The notes: a model not told the origin generated them from the sequence alone. Shown: positions 1-8,711, counted from the stretch's first letter. The stretch is 64,000 bases of DNA from Ornithinimicrobium cavernae (GCF_003121625.1 NZ_QDDJ01000011.1:110954-174953); one strand, 5' to 3'. Made by a program: numbers and translations.

Positions 1-44
1 GTCCAACCGGGGGAGCAAGCCGACCGGGCCCCTTCCCGGACACG

Positions 45-83
45 AGAACGGCCCGGATCTGGACTCTAGATCCGGGCCGTTCT
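45..83. terminator. Strong intrinsic terminator hairpin
   Basis: Positions 45-60 (AGAACGGCCCGGATCT) pair perfectly with 68-83 over 16 bp around a 7-base loop, and TCTCTCT follows on the plus strand. The T-rich side favours termination of a plus-strand transcript entering from the left, but the perfect stem also lies 64 bases past the stop of gluD and could end that minus-strand operon. Positions 84-146 hold nothing else I can recognise. Confidence 0.85.
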
Positions 84-146
84 TCTCTCTGCAAAGCACG
101 TCCTTGAGCGGGCAGCACCCCGTGACTGGCCTGCCGCCCTTGACCG

Positions 147-1040
147 TCAGGCTGCGCCGCGACCCACGGCGACCGCGCCCGGGTCGACAGTCTCGTCGGC
201 GTGGGCCACGGGGCCGGCTGTGCGCTTGCGCCGACGCTGGCGGTTCTCGAGGGCCTCGGCGACCTTGCTCAGGGTGTAGTTGATGATGATGAACAGCAGC
301 GCCGCCACGATGTAGGCGGGCAGCGTCGCGGACTCGGCGGAGCCGACCTGCCGGCCACGGGTGACCAGCTCGGGATAGAGGATGAGGTAGCCGAGGGCGG
401 TGTCCTTGGTGATGACGATGACCTGGCTCACCAGGGTCGGCAGCATGGCGGTCAACGACTGCGGGATGAGGATCGAGCGACGCACCTGCGCGGGGGAGAG
501 CCCGATCGACAGGCCTGCCTCGCGCTGCCCTGCCGGCAGGGACGCGACCCCGTTCCGGATGACCTCGCACAGGACGGAGGAGTTGTACATCGTCAGCCCG
601 AAGATCACGCCGATCATCGGGTTGAGCGTGTCCGGGAACCAGCCACGGTGCGCCAGGAAGTAGAAGACGAACAGCATCATGATCAGGACCGGGACGGCCC
701 GGAAGAACTCCACGATCACGCTGGCCACCCAGCGCAGGGGACCGAGATCCGACATCCGCGCCATGGCCAGGATGAGCGCCAGGATCATCGACAGCACGAT
801 CGAGATGGCGGCTGCGCGGACCGTGTCCCAGATCCCCGGGATGAGGTAGTTGGTCCAGGCGCTGGAGGTCAGGACCCAGTCCCAGCGCGCCGCGGACAGC
901 TGGCCCTTCTCCTCGAGCCGTCCGTAGATGACATAGAGGAAGGCCAGGACCAGCAGGACGCCGATGACCGTCATGATCAGGTAACGGAGCCGAGCCTTCG
1001 GGCCCGGGGCGTCGAACAGGACCCGCGTGGTGTCACTCAT
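147..1040 (-). CDS. gluD: Glutamate-type ABC transporter permease (GluD-like)
   Basis: 297-aa inner-membrane permease of the polar amino-acid (HAAT) uptake family, second permease of a GluABCD importer. One membrane segment follows the N-terminus (about residues 17-37). The core has several more, and the EAA loop reads as GQREAGLSIGLSPAQVRRSI at about residues 175-195, which contacts the ATPase. The C-terminus is a basic cytoplasmic tail (QRRRKR). The ATG overlaps the gluC stop by 4 bases, so the two permeases are translationally coupled. Glutamate is inferred from the four-gene gluABCD layout; another polar amino acid is possible. Confidence 0.9.
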   Translation of the reverse strand: MSDTTRVLFDAPGPKARLRYLIMTVIGVLLVLAFLYVIYGRLEEKGQLSAARWDWVLTSSAWTNYLIPGIWDTVRAAAISIVLSMILALILAMARMSDLGPLRWVASVIVEFFRAVPVLIMMLFVFYFLAHRGWFPDTLNPMIGVIFGLTMYNSSVLCEVIRNGVASLPAGQREAGLSIGLSPAQVRRSILIPQSLTAMLPTLVSQVIVITKDTALGYLILYPELVTRGRQVGSAESATLPAYIVAALLFIIINYTLSKVAEALENRQRRRKRTAGPVAHADETVDPGAVAVGRGAA

Positions 1041-1717
1041 CGTTTCACCGCCAGTCGGCCGGAGAGGTAACTGGTCAGCATGCCCATCGGCAGGGTCAGG
1101 ATGACGAAGCCGAGCGCCACGATGGCGAAGCCCACCATCAGCAGGGCGGGCTCGAACTCGGCGAGGGCCTTCATCCGGTAGGCCGTCTCGGCGACGCCGA
1201 TGGCCGCCACGACGGTGGTGTTCTTGGTCAGGGCGATCAGCACGTTGCCCAGTGGTGTGATCGCGCCCCGGAACGCCTGGGGGAGGATCACCTGGCGCAT
1301 GCTCTGGGCGAAGGTCAGCCCGATGGACCGTGCCGCCTCGGCCTGTCCCAGCGGGATCGTGTTCACCCCGCTGCGCAGGGCCTCGCAGACGAAGGCCGCG
1401 TGATAGGCGGACAAGCCCGCCACGGCCCACCGGAAGTTGTTGTCGACCAGGAAGGTGCTCGACTCCCTCGAGGCGAGGTCGATGTTGAGCTGACCCCAGA
1501 TGCCGAGGCTGCAGAGGATCACGATGAGGGTCAGGGGCGTGTTCCGCAGGAGCGTGACGTAGGCAGTGCCGACCGACTGGAAGATCTTGACCGGCGAGAG
1601 CCGCATGATGGCGACAACCGTCCCGACGACGAGGGATATCACGGCGGAGAACGCGGCCAGCTTGATGGTCATCCAGAACGCCGACAGGAGCTGGTACTCC
1701 TCGATCAGCTCGAACAT
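1037..1717 (-). CDS. gluC: Glutamate-type ABC transporter permease (GluC-like)
   Basis: 226-aa permease partner of the downstream gene, of normal length for the HisM/GluC family. Hydrophobic segments are seen from residue 16 onward, and the EAA loop is at about residues 125-145 (LGQAEAARSIGLTFAQSMRQ). It would form the membrane channel as a heterodimer with GluD. The ATG is at 1717; the 88-base gap to the binding-protein gene holds a long hairpin (1755-1795) that may lower expression of the permeases relative to the lipoprotein. Confidence 0.9.
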   Translation of the reverse strand: MFELIEEYQLLSAFWMTIKLAAFSAVISLVVGTVVAIMRLSPVKIFQSVGTAYVTLLRNTPLTLIVILCSLGIWGQLNIDLASRESSTFLVDNNFRWAVAGLSAYHAAFVCEALRSGVNTIPLGQAEAARSIGLTFAQSMRQVILPQAFRGAITPLGNVLIALTKNTTVVAAIGVAETAYRMKALAEFEPALLMVGFAIVALGFVILTLPMGMLTSYLSGRLAVKR

Positions 1718-1754
1718 AAGACTCCCGTAGGTGACGTGGTCGGTGGACCGGCAC

Positions 1755-1795
1755 GACCGGCATACCCTCCGTCAGGACGAGAGAGTATGCCGGTC
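1755..1795. terminator. Intercistronic hairpin between gluB and gluC
   Basis: GACCGGCATAC at 1755-1765 is the exact reverse complement of GTATGCCGGTC at 1785-1795, giving an 11-bp stem with a 19-base loop. There is no T-run, so partial termination or 3'-end protection of the gluB message is more likely than full termination. Both arms carry the window-wide GTATGCC heptamer. Confidence 0.6.
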
Positions 1796-1805
1796 GGCTA
1801 GGGGA

Positions 1806-2657
1806 TCAGGCGCAGTGGCCGCCGGCCTCGGCCGGGTTGGTCTCGGGGTTCGGGGTGTAGCCGGCGGCGCCGACGTTGTCCTCGATGATCTGCTCCATCG
1901 TGCCGTCCTCCCAGAGCTCGGTCAGCGCGGTGTTGATGTCCTCGCAGAGCTCGCTCTCCTTGTTGAGGCCGACGCCGTAGTTCTCCTCGCTGAACGGGGC
2001 ACCGACGACCTTGAGCTTGCCCGCGTAGGTGTCCTGCGCGGCGAAGCCGGCCAGGATCACGTCATCGGTGGTCACGGCGTCGATGGTGCCGTTGGACAGC
2101 TGCTCGACGCACTCCGAGTAGGTGCCGTACTCCTGCAGCTGCACACCCGGGACCTCCTCCTTGACGTTCTCAGCGGAGGTGGAGCCGGTCACCGAGCAGA
2201 GGAGCTTGCCGTCCAGGTCCTCCGGGCCGGTGATGTCGCTGTCGGCGGACACCAGCAGGTCCTGGCCGGCGACGAAGTACGGGCCGGCGAACTGGACCTT
2301 CTCCTTGCGGGTGTCGGTGATCGAGTAGGTCGCGAAGATCATGTCGACCTGGTTGGTCTCCAGCATCGTCTCGCGCTGCGCGGACGGGGACTCCTTGAAC
2401 GTCACCTGGTCCTCGCTGAAGCCGAGCTTCTCGGCGACCGCGAGGGCGACGTCGACGTCCATGCCGACATACTCGTCGCCGGACTTGAGGCCCAGGCCGG
2501 GCTGGTCGAACTTGATGCCGATGGTGAGGCCGTCCTCGCCGCCGCCGCCCGGTGAGGCGCCCTCGCCGTCGTCACCGCCGTCCTCACTTCCACAGGCGCT
2601 GAGGACGAGGGCGCCGGCCGCGAGCACGGCCGCGAGTCGGAAGGGGGTGTGCTTCAT
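1806..2657 (-). CDS. gluB: Glutamate-type ABC transporter substrate-binding lipoprotein
   Basis: 283-aa solute-binding protein (SBP_bac_3 family). The N-terminus is a lipoprotein signal: basic start, hydrophobic core, then the lipobox LSAC with Cys at about residue 22, followed by a Gly/Asp/Glu-rich linker. The mature part has the family pattern YVGMDVDVALAVAEKLG near residue 63 and DMIFATYSITDTRKEKV near 105. It would be anchored on the outer face of the membrane and deliver the amino acid to GluCD. It lies 32 bases downstream of the ATPase gene. Confidence 0.92.
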   Translation of the reverse strand: MKHTPFRLAAVLAAGALVLSACGSEDGGDDGEGASPGGGGEDGLTIGIKFDQPGLGLKSGDEYVGMDVDVALAVAEKLGFSEDQVTFKESPSAQRETMLETNQVDMIFATYSITDTRKEKVQFAGPYFVAGQDLLVSADSDITGPEDLDGKLLCSVTGSTSAENVKEEVPGVQLQEYGTYSECVEQLSNGTIDAVTTDDVILAGFAAQDTYAGKLKVVGAPFSEENYGVGLNKESELCEDINTALTELWEDGTMEQIIEDNVGAAGYTPNPETNPAEAGGHCA

Positions 2658-2689
2658 GAGTATCTCCTTGGTTGAGTCACGGTGGGTTG

Positions 2690-3463
2690 TCAGTGCGTGA
2701 GGATCTTGCCGAGGAAGTCCTTGGCCCGATCCGTCTGCGGGTTGCTGAAGAACTCCTCGGGGATGTTCTCCTCGAGGATGGCGCCGTCGGACATGAACAC
2801 GACGCGGTCGGCGGCCTTGCGTGCGAAGCCCATCTCGTGGGTGACGACGATCATCGTCATGCCGGACTTGGCCAGCTGGACCATCACGTCGAGCACCTCG
2901 TTGATCATCTCCGGGTCGAGGGCCGAGGTGGGCTCGTCGAAGAGCATCACCGTGGGCTCCATCGCCAGCGAACGGGCGATGGCGACCCGCTGCTGCTGTC
3001 CGCCGGAGAGCTGGGCGGGATACTTCTCGGCCTGGTGGGCGACGCCGACCCGGTCCAGCAGCTCCATCGCCCGCTTCTTCGCCGCGGCCGCCTTGGCTCC
3101 GCGCACCTTGATCGGGCCAAGCGTGACGTTCTCGAGGATCGTCTTGTGGGAGAAGAGGTTGAAGGACTGGAAGACCATGCCGACGTCGGCACGCAACCTC
3201 GCCAGGGCCTTGCCCTCCTCCGGGAGCGTCTCACCGTTGATGGTGATCGACCCTGACTCGAAGGTCTCGAGCCGGTTGATGGTCCGGCACAGCGTCGACT
3301 TGCCCGAGCCGGACGGGCCGATCACCACGACGACCTCACCCTTGTGGACCGTCAGGTTGATGTCCCTGAGCACGTGCAGGTCGCCGAAGTGCTTGTTGAC
3401 GTCCTGTAGCACCACCAGCGGTTCGTTGGTGGGTCGCGGGAACCCGTTGGCATCATCGCTCAT
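2690..3463 (-). CDS. gluA: Glutamate-type ABC transporter ATP-binding protein
   Basis: 257-aa ATPase of the polar amino-acid importer. Walker A is GPSGSGKST (about residues 47-55), the Q-loop lies in MVFQSFNLF, the ABC signature is [19 protein letters not shown], Walker B is [14 protein letters not shown] and the switch His is in [10 protein letters not shown] chose the ATG at 3463, preceded by GGG about 10 bases upstream; an in-frame upstream start at 3547 would add 28 residues that do not look like the family. First gene of the gluABCD operon. Confidence 0.93.
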   Translation of the reverse strand: MSDDANGFPRPTNEPLVVLQDVNKHFGDLHVLRDINLTVHKGEVVVVIGPSGSGKSTLCRTINRLETFESGSITINGETLPEEGKALARLRADVGMVFQSFNLFSHKTILENVTLGPIKVRGAKAAAAKKRAMELLDRVGVAHQAEKYPAQLSGGQQQRVAIARSLAMEPTVMLFDEPTSALDPEMINEVLDVMVQLAKSGMTMIVVTHEMGFARKAADRVVFMSDGAILEENIPEEFFSNPQTDRAKDFLGKILTH

Positions 3464-3546
3464 GCCAGGCACCCTACTTATGTGTGCCGTCGACGCGTAG
3501 CAAATACGCGCAGCCGTGACCGAATCGAGTCCTAACAGCATCCCCA

Positions 3547-3625
3547 CCTCGACCAGCGCGTGGTGACGTGCCCTTTCCCTCGACCGCGCGCGTGGTGACG
3601 TGCGATCTCGACCGGACGCACGGGC
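3547..3625 (-). repeat. Family-A intergenic tandem repeat, 31-bp period
   Basis: Two adjacent units begin CCTCGACC at 3547 and 3578, with a partial third at about 3608. Read on the minus strand they share the core GCGGTCGAGG and CACGTCACCACGCGC with the arrays at 5858, 16517 and 17787. It lies between the gluA start and the tRNA-Ile2 promoter. Function unknown. Confidence 0.7.
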
Positions 3626-3679
3626 GCCCGAGGCACCGACCGAATACCTGGCCCGACCGCGTTAGGATCGTGCGGCTTG

Positions 3680-3753
3680 GGGCCAGTAGCTCAGCCGGTT
3701 AGAGCAGCGGACTCATAATCCGTCGGTCCAGGGTTCAAGCCCCTGCTGGCCCA
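3680..3753 (+). tRNA. tRNA-Ile2 (CAU anticodon, lysidine-modified type)
   Basis: A complete 74-base cloverleaf: acceptor GGGCCAG/CTGGCCC, D-stem GCTC/GAGC, anticodon stem GCGGA/TCCGT with loop CTCATAA, T-stem CAGGG/CCCTG with loop TTCAAGC, discriminator A73. CCA is not encoded. The anticodon is CAU, so Met and Ile2 are both possible. C4-G69 and C5-G68 together with A37-A38 match what TilS lysidine synthetase recognises in Ile2 tRNAs, so I favour Ile2. A -10-like TAGGAT sits at 3663-3668, 12 bases upstream. Confidence 0.9.
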
Positions 3754-3885
3754 CCCCGATCTGCCCTGCGCACGTCCGCTGAGCCAGCGTCTGCGCCCGA
3801 CGCGGCCGCGCCGTGGTGCGAGCCCCGTGCGGTGCCTCGGTCCACGCTGCGGACGGCGTGTCGGACAGGCCGTCGCGAGTGACAC

Positions 3886-3914
3886 TTGATACTTGTGTGA
3901 CAAGAGAGCACAAT
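3886..3914 (+). promoter_or_regulatory. Sigma-A-type promoter of the DUF3145 gene
   Basis: TTGATA (3886-3891) and CACAAT (3909-3914) are separated by exactly 17 bases. The predicted start near 3921 leaves a leader of about 80 bases before the ATG at 4001. Confidence 0.5.
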
Positions 3915-4000
3915 GGGTGACGTCACACAGCGACACCCGATCGAGTGTGGTGCCCGAGGCCGTTGGGGAAGACGTCCCTCGCACCAAACAGGAGGTCCGG

Positions 4001-4516
4001 ATGTCTGCTGTGACGCCGCGTATCGTCACGCGCGGGGTGGTGTTCATTCACTCCACCCCCACTGCGTTGTGCCCGCACATCACCTGGGCGCTCGAGGGTG
4101 TCCTCGACACCCGGGTGTCCCTCGACTGGGTCCCGCAGCCGGCACAGCCCGGCACCATGCGGGCCGAGTTCTCCTGGACCGGCGACGCCGGGACGGGTGC
4201 CTATCTCGCCAGCGCCATGCGCGGTTGGGACGGCCTGCGTTACGAGGTCGTCGAGGAAGCCAGCCGCGGGAGCGACGGTGCCCGCTGGACCCACACGCCC
4301 GAGTTGGGCATCCACCACAGCCGCCTGTCCGCCAACGGTGACATCGTCGTCAACGAGGACCGGATCCGCGGCATCGTGGAGGAGGCGTCCGGCAACGTCG
4401 CGGTGCTCACCGCGGAGCTGGACCGTGCCCTCGGGTCGGCTTGGGACGCCGAGCTGGAGGACTTCCGCTACGCCGGCGAGGGTGCTCCGGTCAAGTGGCT
4501 GCACAAGGTCAGCTGA
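4001..4516 (+). CDS. DUF3145 family protein
   Basis: 171-aa protein of a family found essentially only in Actinobacteria; function unknown. The start is fixed by AGGAGG at 3990-3995, five bases before the ATG. Recognisable features are the N-terminal strand TRGVVFIHSTPTALCPHITW (residues 10-29) and the C-terminal WDAELEDFRYAG. There are no membrane segments or signal peptide, so it should be cytoplasmic. It is monocistronic between tRNA-Ile2 and a convergent glycosyltransferase gene, with a strong hairpin 55 bases past its stop. Confidence 0.88.
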   Translation: MSAVTPRIVTRGVVFIHSTPTALCPHITWALEGVLDTRVSLDWVPQPAQPGTMRAEFSWTGDAGTGAYLASAMRGWDGLRYEVVEEASRGSDGARWTHTPELGIHHSRLSANGDIVVNEDRIRGIVEEASGNVAVLTAELDRALGSAWDAELEDFRYAGEGAPVKWLHKVS

Positions 4517-4570
4517 CCTGACCTCCCGGAGTCGTGCCGCTCAGGTGCGCACGGCCCCGGGTGACCTTGC

Positions 4571-4596
4571 CGTATGCCGGTGCGCGCCGGCATACG
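4571..4596. terminator. Bidirectional terminator-like hairpin built from two GTATGCC motifs
   Basis: CGTATGCCGG (4571-4580) and CCGGCATACG (4587-4596) form a perfect 10-bp stem with a 6-base loop between two convergent genes. No T-run is present on either side. The arms are two inverted copies of the GTATGCC heptamer. Confidence 0.65.
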
Positions 4597-4643
4597 AGCA
4601 GCCTGTCGGTTGGGAGGTGCTCGCCCCGGCGAGCCTGCTGCAC

Positions 4644-5780
4644 TCACGACCTCCTGGAGTGCAGCACCTCCAGCTCTTCGTGGATCGCGAGCATCTCGTC
4701 GGCCGACCGCCCCCAGTTGAACGTCTCAGCCTGTTCGCGGGCCAGGCGTCGTGCGTCGGGGCGGTTGCTCAGCTCCAGCACGGCATCGGCGAACAGCGCC
4801 GGATCCGAGGGAGCGGCGGTGCCGCCGTCGCGCACGACCTCAGCCAGCGCGCCCTCGTCGGGGCAGACGGTCGGCACACCACAGGCGAGGGCCTCCAGGG
4901 CCGCGAGACCGAACGTCTCCAGGGGCCCTGGCGCGATGGCGACGTCTGCCCGGCGCATGATGGCAGCCAGCTCGGCCCTGCCGTGGATGTAGGAGTGGAA
5001 GGTCACGGGAAGATTCCGTGAGTTCTCGATCAGCTCGTCACGCAGGGGTCCCTGACCCAGGACCGTCAGGTGCGCGTTGACACCCCGGCGCACCAGGTGC
5101 CGCAGGGTCTCGATGGACAGCTGGGGGTTCTTCTCGGGGGCCAGCCGGCCGCAGTGGATGATGTGCAGCGCGGCGTCATCGGTCCGACGGTGGCCGCCGG
5201 GAGTCAGGCGCTCGTAGGAGTCGTCCGGGTGGAACACGTCGAGATCGACGCCGAGCTCGACCACGCGGGCCGGGATGCCCAGACGGCGGAACTCCTCGGC
5301 CGCGAACCGGCTCGGGCACACGATCACGTCGTAGTCGTTGGCGCTGCGCGTGTTGATGAAGTCAGCCATCCAGACCGCCGGCACGTCGGGGACCGGCGTG
5401 CGTCGGACCATGATCCCGGTCATGTTCTCGTGACTGATCATGATGCTGCCGATGCCCCGCCGTCTGGCCCAGCGACCCATCCAGCGCGTGGTAGCCCGGT
5501 CCGAGACCTCGAGCGAGTCCGGTGCGATCTCGTCCATCAGCCGGCTGAGCCTGGCGCGGTTCCACATCAGGGAGTAGCCGGTCCCGACGATGGGCGTGGC
5601 GGGCACCCGGTAGACGGTGCCCTGGGACTCCTCGGTCACCGGCTCATCGCCCTTGACCGCCGGGATGATCAGGGAGACCTGGTGGCCACGCTCGCGGTAG
5701 ACCTCACCCCAGTGCCGGAGCGCGGTCTTGATGCCGCCGGAGGTGGGGCTGACAAAGTTCGCGACCCGGAGAATATGCAT
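4644..5780 (-). CDS. GT4-family glycosyltransferase
   Basis: 378-aa retaining glycosyltransferase with the GT-B fold. The N-terminal acceptor domain begins with a GGIKTALRHWGEVYRERGH loop (residues 15-33). The C-terminal donor domain has IHCGRLAPEKNP (about 208-219) and the E-x7-E nucleotide-sugar motif in PLETFGLAALEALACGVPTV (about 295-315). The relatives I can recall transfer mannose or glucose to lipids or glycans, but nothing here fixes donor or acceptor. No signal or membrane span. TAGCGT lies 10 bases upstream of the ATG on the coding strand and is a plausible -10 box. Confidence 0.85.
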   Translation of the reverse strand: MHILRVANFVSPTSGGIKTALRHWGEVYRERGHQVSLIIPAVKGDEPVTEESQGTVYRVPATPIVGTGYSLMWNRARLSRLMDEIAPDSLEVSDRATTRWMGRWARRRGIGSIMISHENMTGIMVRRTPVPDVPAVWMADFINTRSANDYDVIVCPSRFAAEEFRRLGIPARVVELGVDLDVFHPDDSYERLTPGGHRRTDDAALHIIHCGRLAPEKNPQLSIETLRHLVRRGVNAHLTVLGQGPLRDELIENSRNLPVTFHSYIHGRAELAAIMRRADVAIAPGPLETFGLAALEALACGVPTVCPDEGALAEVVRDGGTAAPSDPALFADAVLELSNRPDARRLAREQAETFNWGRSADEMLAIHEELEVLHSRRS

Positions 5781-5857
5781 AACGCGACAGACGCTACCCC
5801 GGCCTCACGGTCGGGTCGTCATCAACCCGCGGGAGCCGGGCAAGGTGCGCCACACGA

Positions 5858-5967
5858 CGCGCCCGCTGGCCCAGAAACCCGCGTGACCGTGTGCTCGGTG
5901 CCCGGGCAAACCGGGTCGCCACGCGCCCGGTGGCCCAGAAGCACGGGCCACCGTGCGCCCGGTCGGG
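5858..5967 (+). repeat. Family-A intergenic tandem repeat, 32-bp period, four units
   Basis: Units start at 5858, 5890, 5922 and 5954. The first and third share CGCGCCCG(C/G)TGGCCCAGAA; the second and fourth are more diverged but keep the register. The array fills the gap between the glycosyltransferase start and the fabF stop. Confidence 0.75.
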
Positions 5968-7218
5968 TCAGACGTTGCGGAAGGTGAGGGCCACGTTGGC
6001 CCCGCCGAAACCGAAGCTGTTGCTGAGCGCAGCCAGGTCGCCGGCCGGGAGTTCGCGGGCAGACCCCGTGACGACATCCATCGCGATCTCCGGGTCCTGC
6101 TCGGTGAGGTTGATCGTCGCCGGGATCGAGCGGTGGTGCAGGGTCAGCACGGTGAGCACGGCCTCGAGGGCACCCGCGGCGCCGAGCAGGTGCCCGGTCA
6201 TCGACTTGGTCGCGGTGACCGGGACCTCGCTGCTGTGGGAGCCGAAGGCCCGGGCGATCGCCTTGGCCTCCGCGGCGTCCCCGACCGGTGTCGACGTGGC
6301 GTGGGCGTTGATGTGCGCGATGTCGGTGGCGCCGAGGTCGGCGTCCTCGAGGGCCTCGACCATGGCCCGGGCCGCTCCGGCGCCCTCGGGCTCACCGGCG
6401 GTGATGTGGTAGGCGTCGGCTGAGCTGCCGACCCCGGCGACCACGCCGTAGATGGTGGCGCCGCGGGCGCGGGCGTGCTCCTCCGCCTCCAGCACCATGA
6501 CCGCCGCGCCCTCGCCGAGGACGAAACCGTCGCGGGTCACGTCGTAGGGCCGCGAGGCGGTGGCCGGGTCGTCGTTGCGCTTGGACAGCGCCGTCATCGC
6601 GGCGAACGCGGCGATCGGCAGCGGGTGGACCGCGGCCTCGGTGCCGCCGGCGACCATCACGTCGGCCCGTCCGGAGCGGATCATGTTGAGCGCCAGGCCG
6701 ATGGCCTCCGCGCCTGACGCGCAGGCGCTGACCGGGGTGTGGGCACCGGCGCGGGCGGTCAGGTCGAGGGAGACCGCGGCGGCCGGCCCGTTGGGCATCA
6801 GCATGGGAACGGTGAGGGGGAAGACCCGGCGCGGTCCCTTGGTGCGCAGGTTGTCCCACTGGTCGAGCAGGGTCCACACACCACCGATGCCGGAGCCGAT
6901 GGCGACACCGAGCCGCTCGGGCTCCACCTCGGGGGTGCCGGCGTGTGCCCACGCCTCGCGGGAGGCGATCAGCGCATACTGCCCCGCCGGGTCGTTGCGG
7001 CGCACCTCCACCTTGGGCAGCACCTGGTCGGGGGAGGTGTGCACGGTCGCGGCGAAGGTCACCGGCAGCTCGTGCTCGGTCACCCACTCCTGCTCCAGGG
7101 TGCGGACACCGGACGTGCCGGCCTGGATGGCCTGCCAGGTCTCCTCGACGTTGCCGCCGACGGGACTGGTGGTGCCCAGACCGGTGACGACGACGCGACG
7201 CTCGGGGTTCGCGGACAT
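5968..7218 (-). CDS. fabF: 3-oxoacyl-[ACP] synthase II (KAS II)
   Basis: 416-aa condensing enzyme that elongates acyl-ACP with malonyl-ACP. The catalytic Cys lies in TPVSACASGAEAIGLA (about residues 162-177). The two catalytic His are in NAHATSTPVGD (about 305) and KSMTGHLLGAAGALEA (about 340), and the family Gly-rich end NSFGFGGANVAL is near the C-terminus. The ATG at 7218 is preceded by GAGGAG. It is the last gene of fabD-fabH-acpP-fabF, separated from acpP by 120 bases carrying a large hairpin. Confidence 0.95.
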   Translation of the reverse strand: MSANPERRVVVTGLGTTSPVGGNVEETWQAIQAGTSGVRTLEQEWVTEHELPVTFAATVHTSPDQVLPKVEVRRNDPAGQYALIASREAWAHAGTPEVEPERLGVAIGSGIGGVWTLLDQWDNLRTKGPRRVFPLTVPMLMPNGPAAAVSLDLTARAGAHTPVSACASGAEAIGLALNMIRSGRADVMVAGGTEAAVHPLPIAAFAAMTALSKRNDDPATASRPYDVTRDGFVLGEGAAVMVLEAEEHARARGATIYGVVAGVGSSADAYHITAGEPEGAGAARAMVEALEDADLGATDIAHINAHATSTPVGDAAEAKAIARAFGSHSSEVPVTATKSMTGHLLGAAGALEAVLTVLTLHHRSIPATINLTEQDPEIAMDVVTGSARELPAGDLAALSNSFGFGGANVALTFRNV

Positions 7219-7284
7219 CTGCTGCTCCTCGGTGGGTGCTGAGGTGGGGGTGGTGAGGTGGTTCGGGAGGCGGGGCGGTGGGGC

Positions 7285-7329
7285 CCCACCGCCGGGCACT
7301 GGCCGTATGCCGTGTGCCCGGCCGGTGGG
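7285..7329. terminator. Large intercistronic hairpin between acpP and fabF
   Basis: CCCACC (7285-7290) plus GCCGGGCAC (7291-7299) pair with GTGCCCGGC (7314-7322) plus GGTGGG (7324-7329), with one bulged C. The 14-base loop contains GTATGCC. It has no T-run. In many bacteria acpP mRNA is far more abundant than its neighbours; this hairpin could stop or protect the acpP 3' end. Confidence 0.6.
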
Positions 7330-7338
7330 AGCGCCGGG

Positions 7339-7587
7339 TCAGCCCTGGGCGTTGGTGATGAAGGTGACGGCGTCCCGGACGTGGGTGAGGTTCTTGACCT
7401 CGTCGTCGGGGATGCGCACGCCGAACTTGTCCTCGGCGTTGACGACGACCTGCATCATCGACAGGGAGTCGATGTCGAGGTCCTCCTGGAAGGACTTGTC
7501 CATCTGGACCGCATCGGCCTCGATGCCGGTCTCCTCGTTGACGATCTCGGCGAGTCCGGCGAGGATCTCCTGCTCGTTCATAGCCAT
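7339..7587 (-). CDS. acpP: Acyl carrier protein
   Basis: 82-aa acidic carrier protein for fatty-acid synthesis. The phosphopantetheine-bearing Ser is in DIDSLSMMQVV, about residue 41, at the start of helix II. The ATG at 7587 has AGGAG 9 bases upstream; an earlier in-frame ATG at 7614 would add nine residues and lacks a good site. It sits between fabH and fabF, where actinobacterial fab operons normally keep it. Confidence 0.95.
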   Translation of the reverse strand: MAMNEQEILAGLAEIVNEETGIEADAVQMDKSFQEDLDIDSLSMMQVVVNAEDKFGVRIPDDEVKNLTHVRDAVTFITNAQG

Positions 7588-7655
7588 CTGGCGTGCTCCT
7601 TGCTTCTCTTCCAATGGGCTGACCCGGGATACCCGCCGGGCCTCGGGAACCTGGT

Positions 7656-8711
7656 TCAGGGCAGGACGACGACCTGGGCGGCATACACCAGGCCCGCGCC
7701 GAACCCGAACTGCAGGGCCAGGCCGCCGTGCGGTGCCTCACCCTCGTTGAGCATGCGGGCCGTGGCCAGCGGGACCGAGGCGGCCGAGGTGTTGCCGGTC
7801 TCGGCGATGTCGCGGGCCACCGGCACGTTCTCCGGGAGCCCGATGTGCTTGATCATCGCGTCGGTGATGCGCATATTGGCCTGGTGGGGGATGAAGGCGT
7901 CCAGCTGCGCGGCGGTGAGGCCGGCGGCAGCCAGTGCCTTGTCGACGATCGGTGCGATGGAGTAGACGGCCCAGCGGAACACGGACTGTCCCTGCATGGC
8001 GAAGTTGGGCCACTCGACGGCCCCGCCGGCGGGGTCGGTCATGTCGCCGCGCAGCCCCGTCCAGGACTCCTTCTGCATGATCTTGTCCCAGTTGTCGCCG
8101 TCCGAGCCCCAGATGGTCGGGCCGATGCCGGGGAAGTCGGAGGGCCCGACGACTGCGGCGCCGGCACCGTCACCGAAGATGAAGGCCGTGCCGCGGTCGT
8201 GCTTGTCGGTGAAGTCGGACAGCTTCTCCACGCCCACGACCAGCACGTACTCGGCGCTGCCGGCCCGCACCATGTCGTTGGCCAGGGAGATCCCGTAGCA
8301 GTAGCCGGCGCAGGCGGCGGAGATGTCGAAGGCTGCGGGACCGTTGGTGCCGAGCCGGATCGCGAGCAACGGTGCGGCGGCCGGCGTCTGGTAGGGGTGG
8401 GTCACCGTCGCCATGAGGATCACCGAGATCTGGTCGGGAGTGATGCCCGCCATCGCGATGGCGTCCCGCGCCGCCGCCTCAGCCATGTCGATCACGGTCT
8501 CGTCCTCGCGGGCGAAGCGCCGCTCCTTGATGCCCGAGCGCTGGGTGATCCACTCGTCGCTCGAGTCGATCCAGGTGCAGACCTCCTCGTTGGTGACGAC
8601 CCGCTCCGGGCGGTAGCCACCCACGCCGTGGATGCGGGCGTGGCGCGGTCCCTCCGGGACCGTGAGGACGGGCTGGTCGGCCCTGGTCTCGGGGCTGGAC
8701 TGTGTGGTCAC
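7656..8711 (-). CDS. fabH: 3-oxoacyl-[ACP] synthase III
   Basis: 351-aa priming condensing enzyme joining acyl-CoA and malonyl-ACP. The catalytic Cys is in FDISAACAGYCYGIS (about residue 136), the catalytic His in FIPHQANMRI (about 265) and the catalytic Asn in ETGNTSAASVP (about 295). The GTG start at 8711 overlaps the fabD stop by 4 bases. Actinobacterial FabH often accepts branched acyl-CoA primers, giving iso/anteiso fatty acids; the substrate is not readable from sequence. Confidence 0.95.
   Translation of the reverse strand: MTTQSSPETRADQPVLTVPEGPRHARIHGVGGYRPERVVTNEEVCTWIDSSDEWITQRSGIKERRFAREDETVIDMAEAAARDAIAMAGITPDQISVILMATVTHPYQTPAAAPLLAIRLGTNGPAAFDISAACAGYCYGISLANDMVRAGSAEYVLVVGVEKLSDFTDKHDRGTAFIFGDGAGAAVVGPSDFPGIGPTIWGSDGDNWDKIMQKESWTGLRGDMTDPAGGAVEWPNFAMQGQSVFRWAVYSIAPIVDKALAAAGLTAAQLDAFIPHQANMRITDAMIKHIGLPENVPVARDIAETGNTSAASVPLATARMLNEGEAPHGGLALQFGFGAGLVYAAQVVVLP

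Noticed and set aside
3691..4047. Minus-strand frame with a C-terminal GLNPGPTDYESAALTG
   Set aside because: That tail is the antisense translation of the tRNA-Ile2 gene, a common annotation artefact; the rest lacks family features and overlaps the DUF3145 gene.
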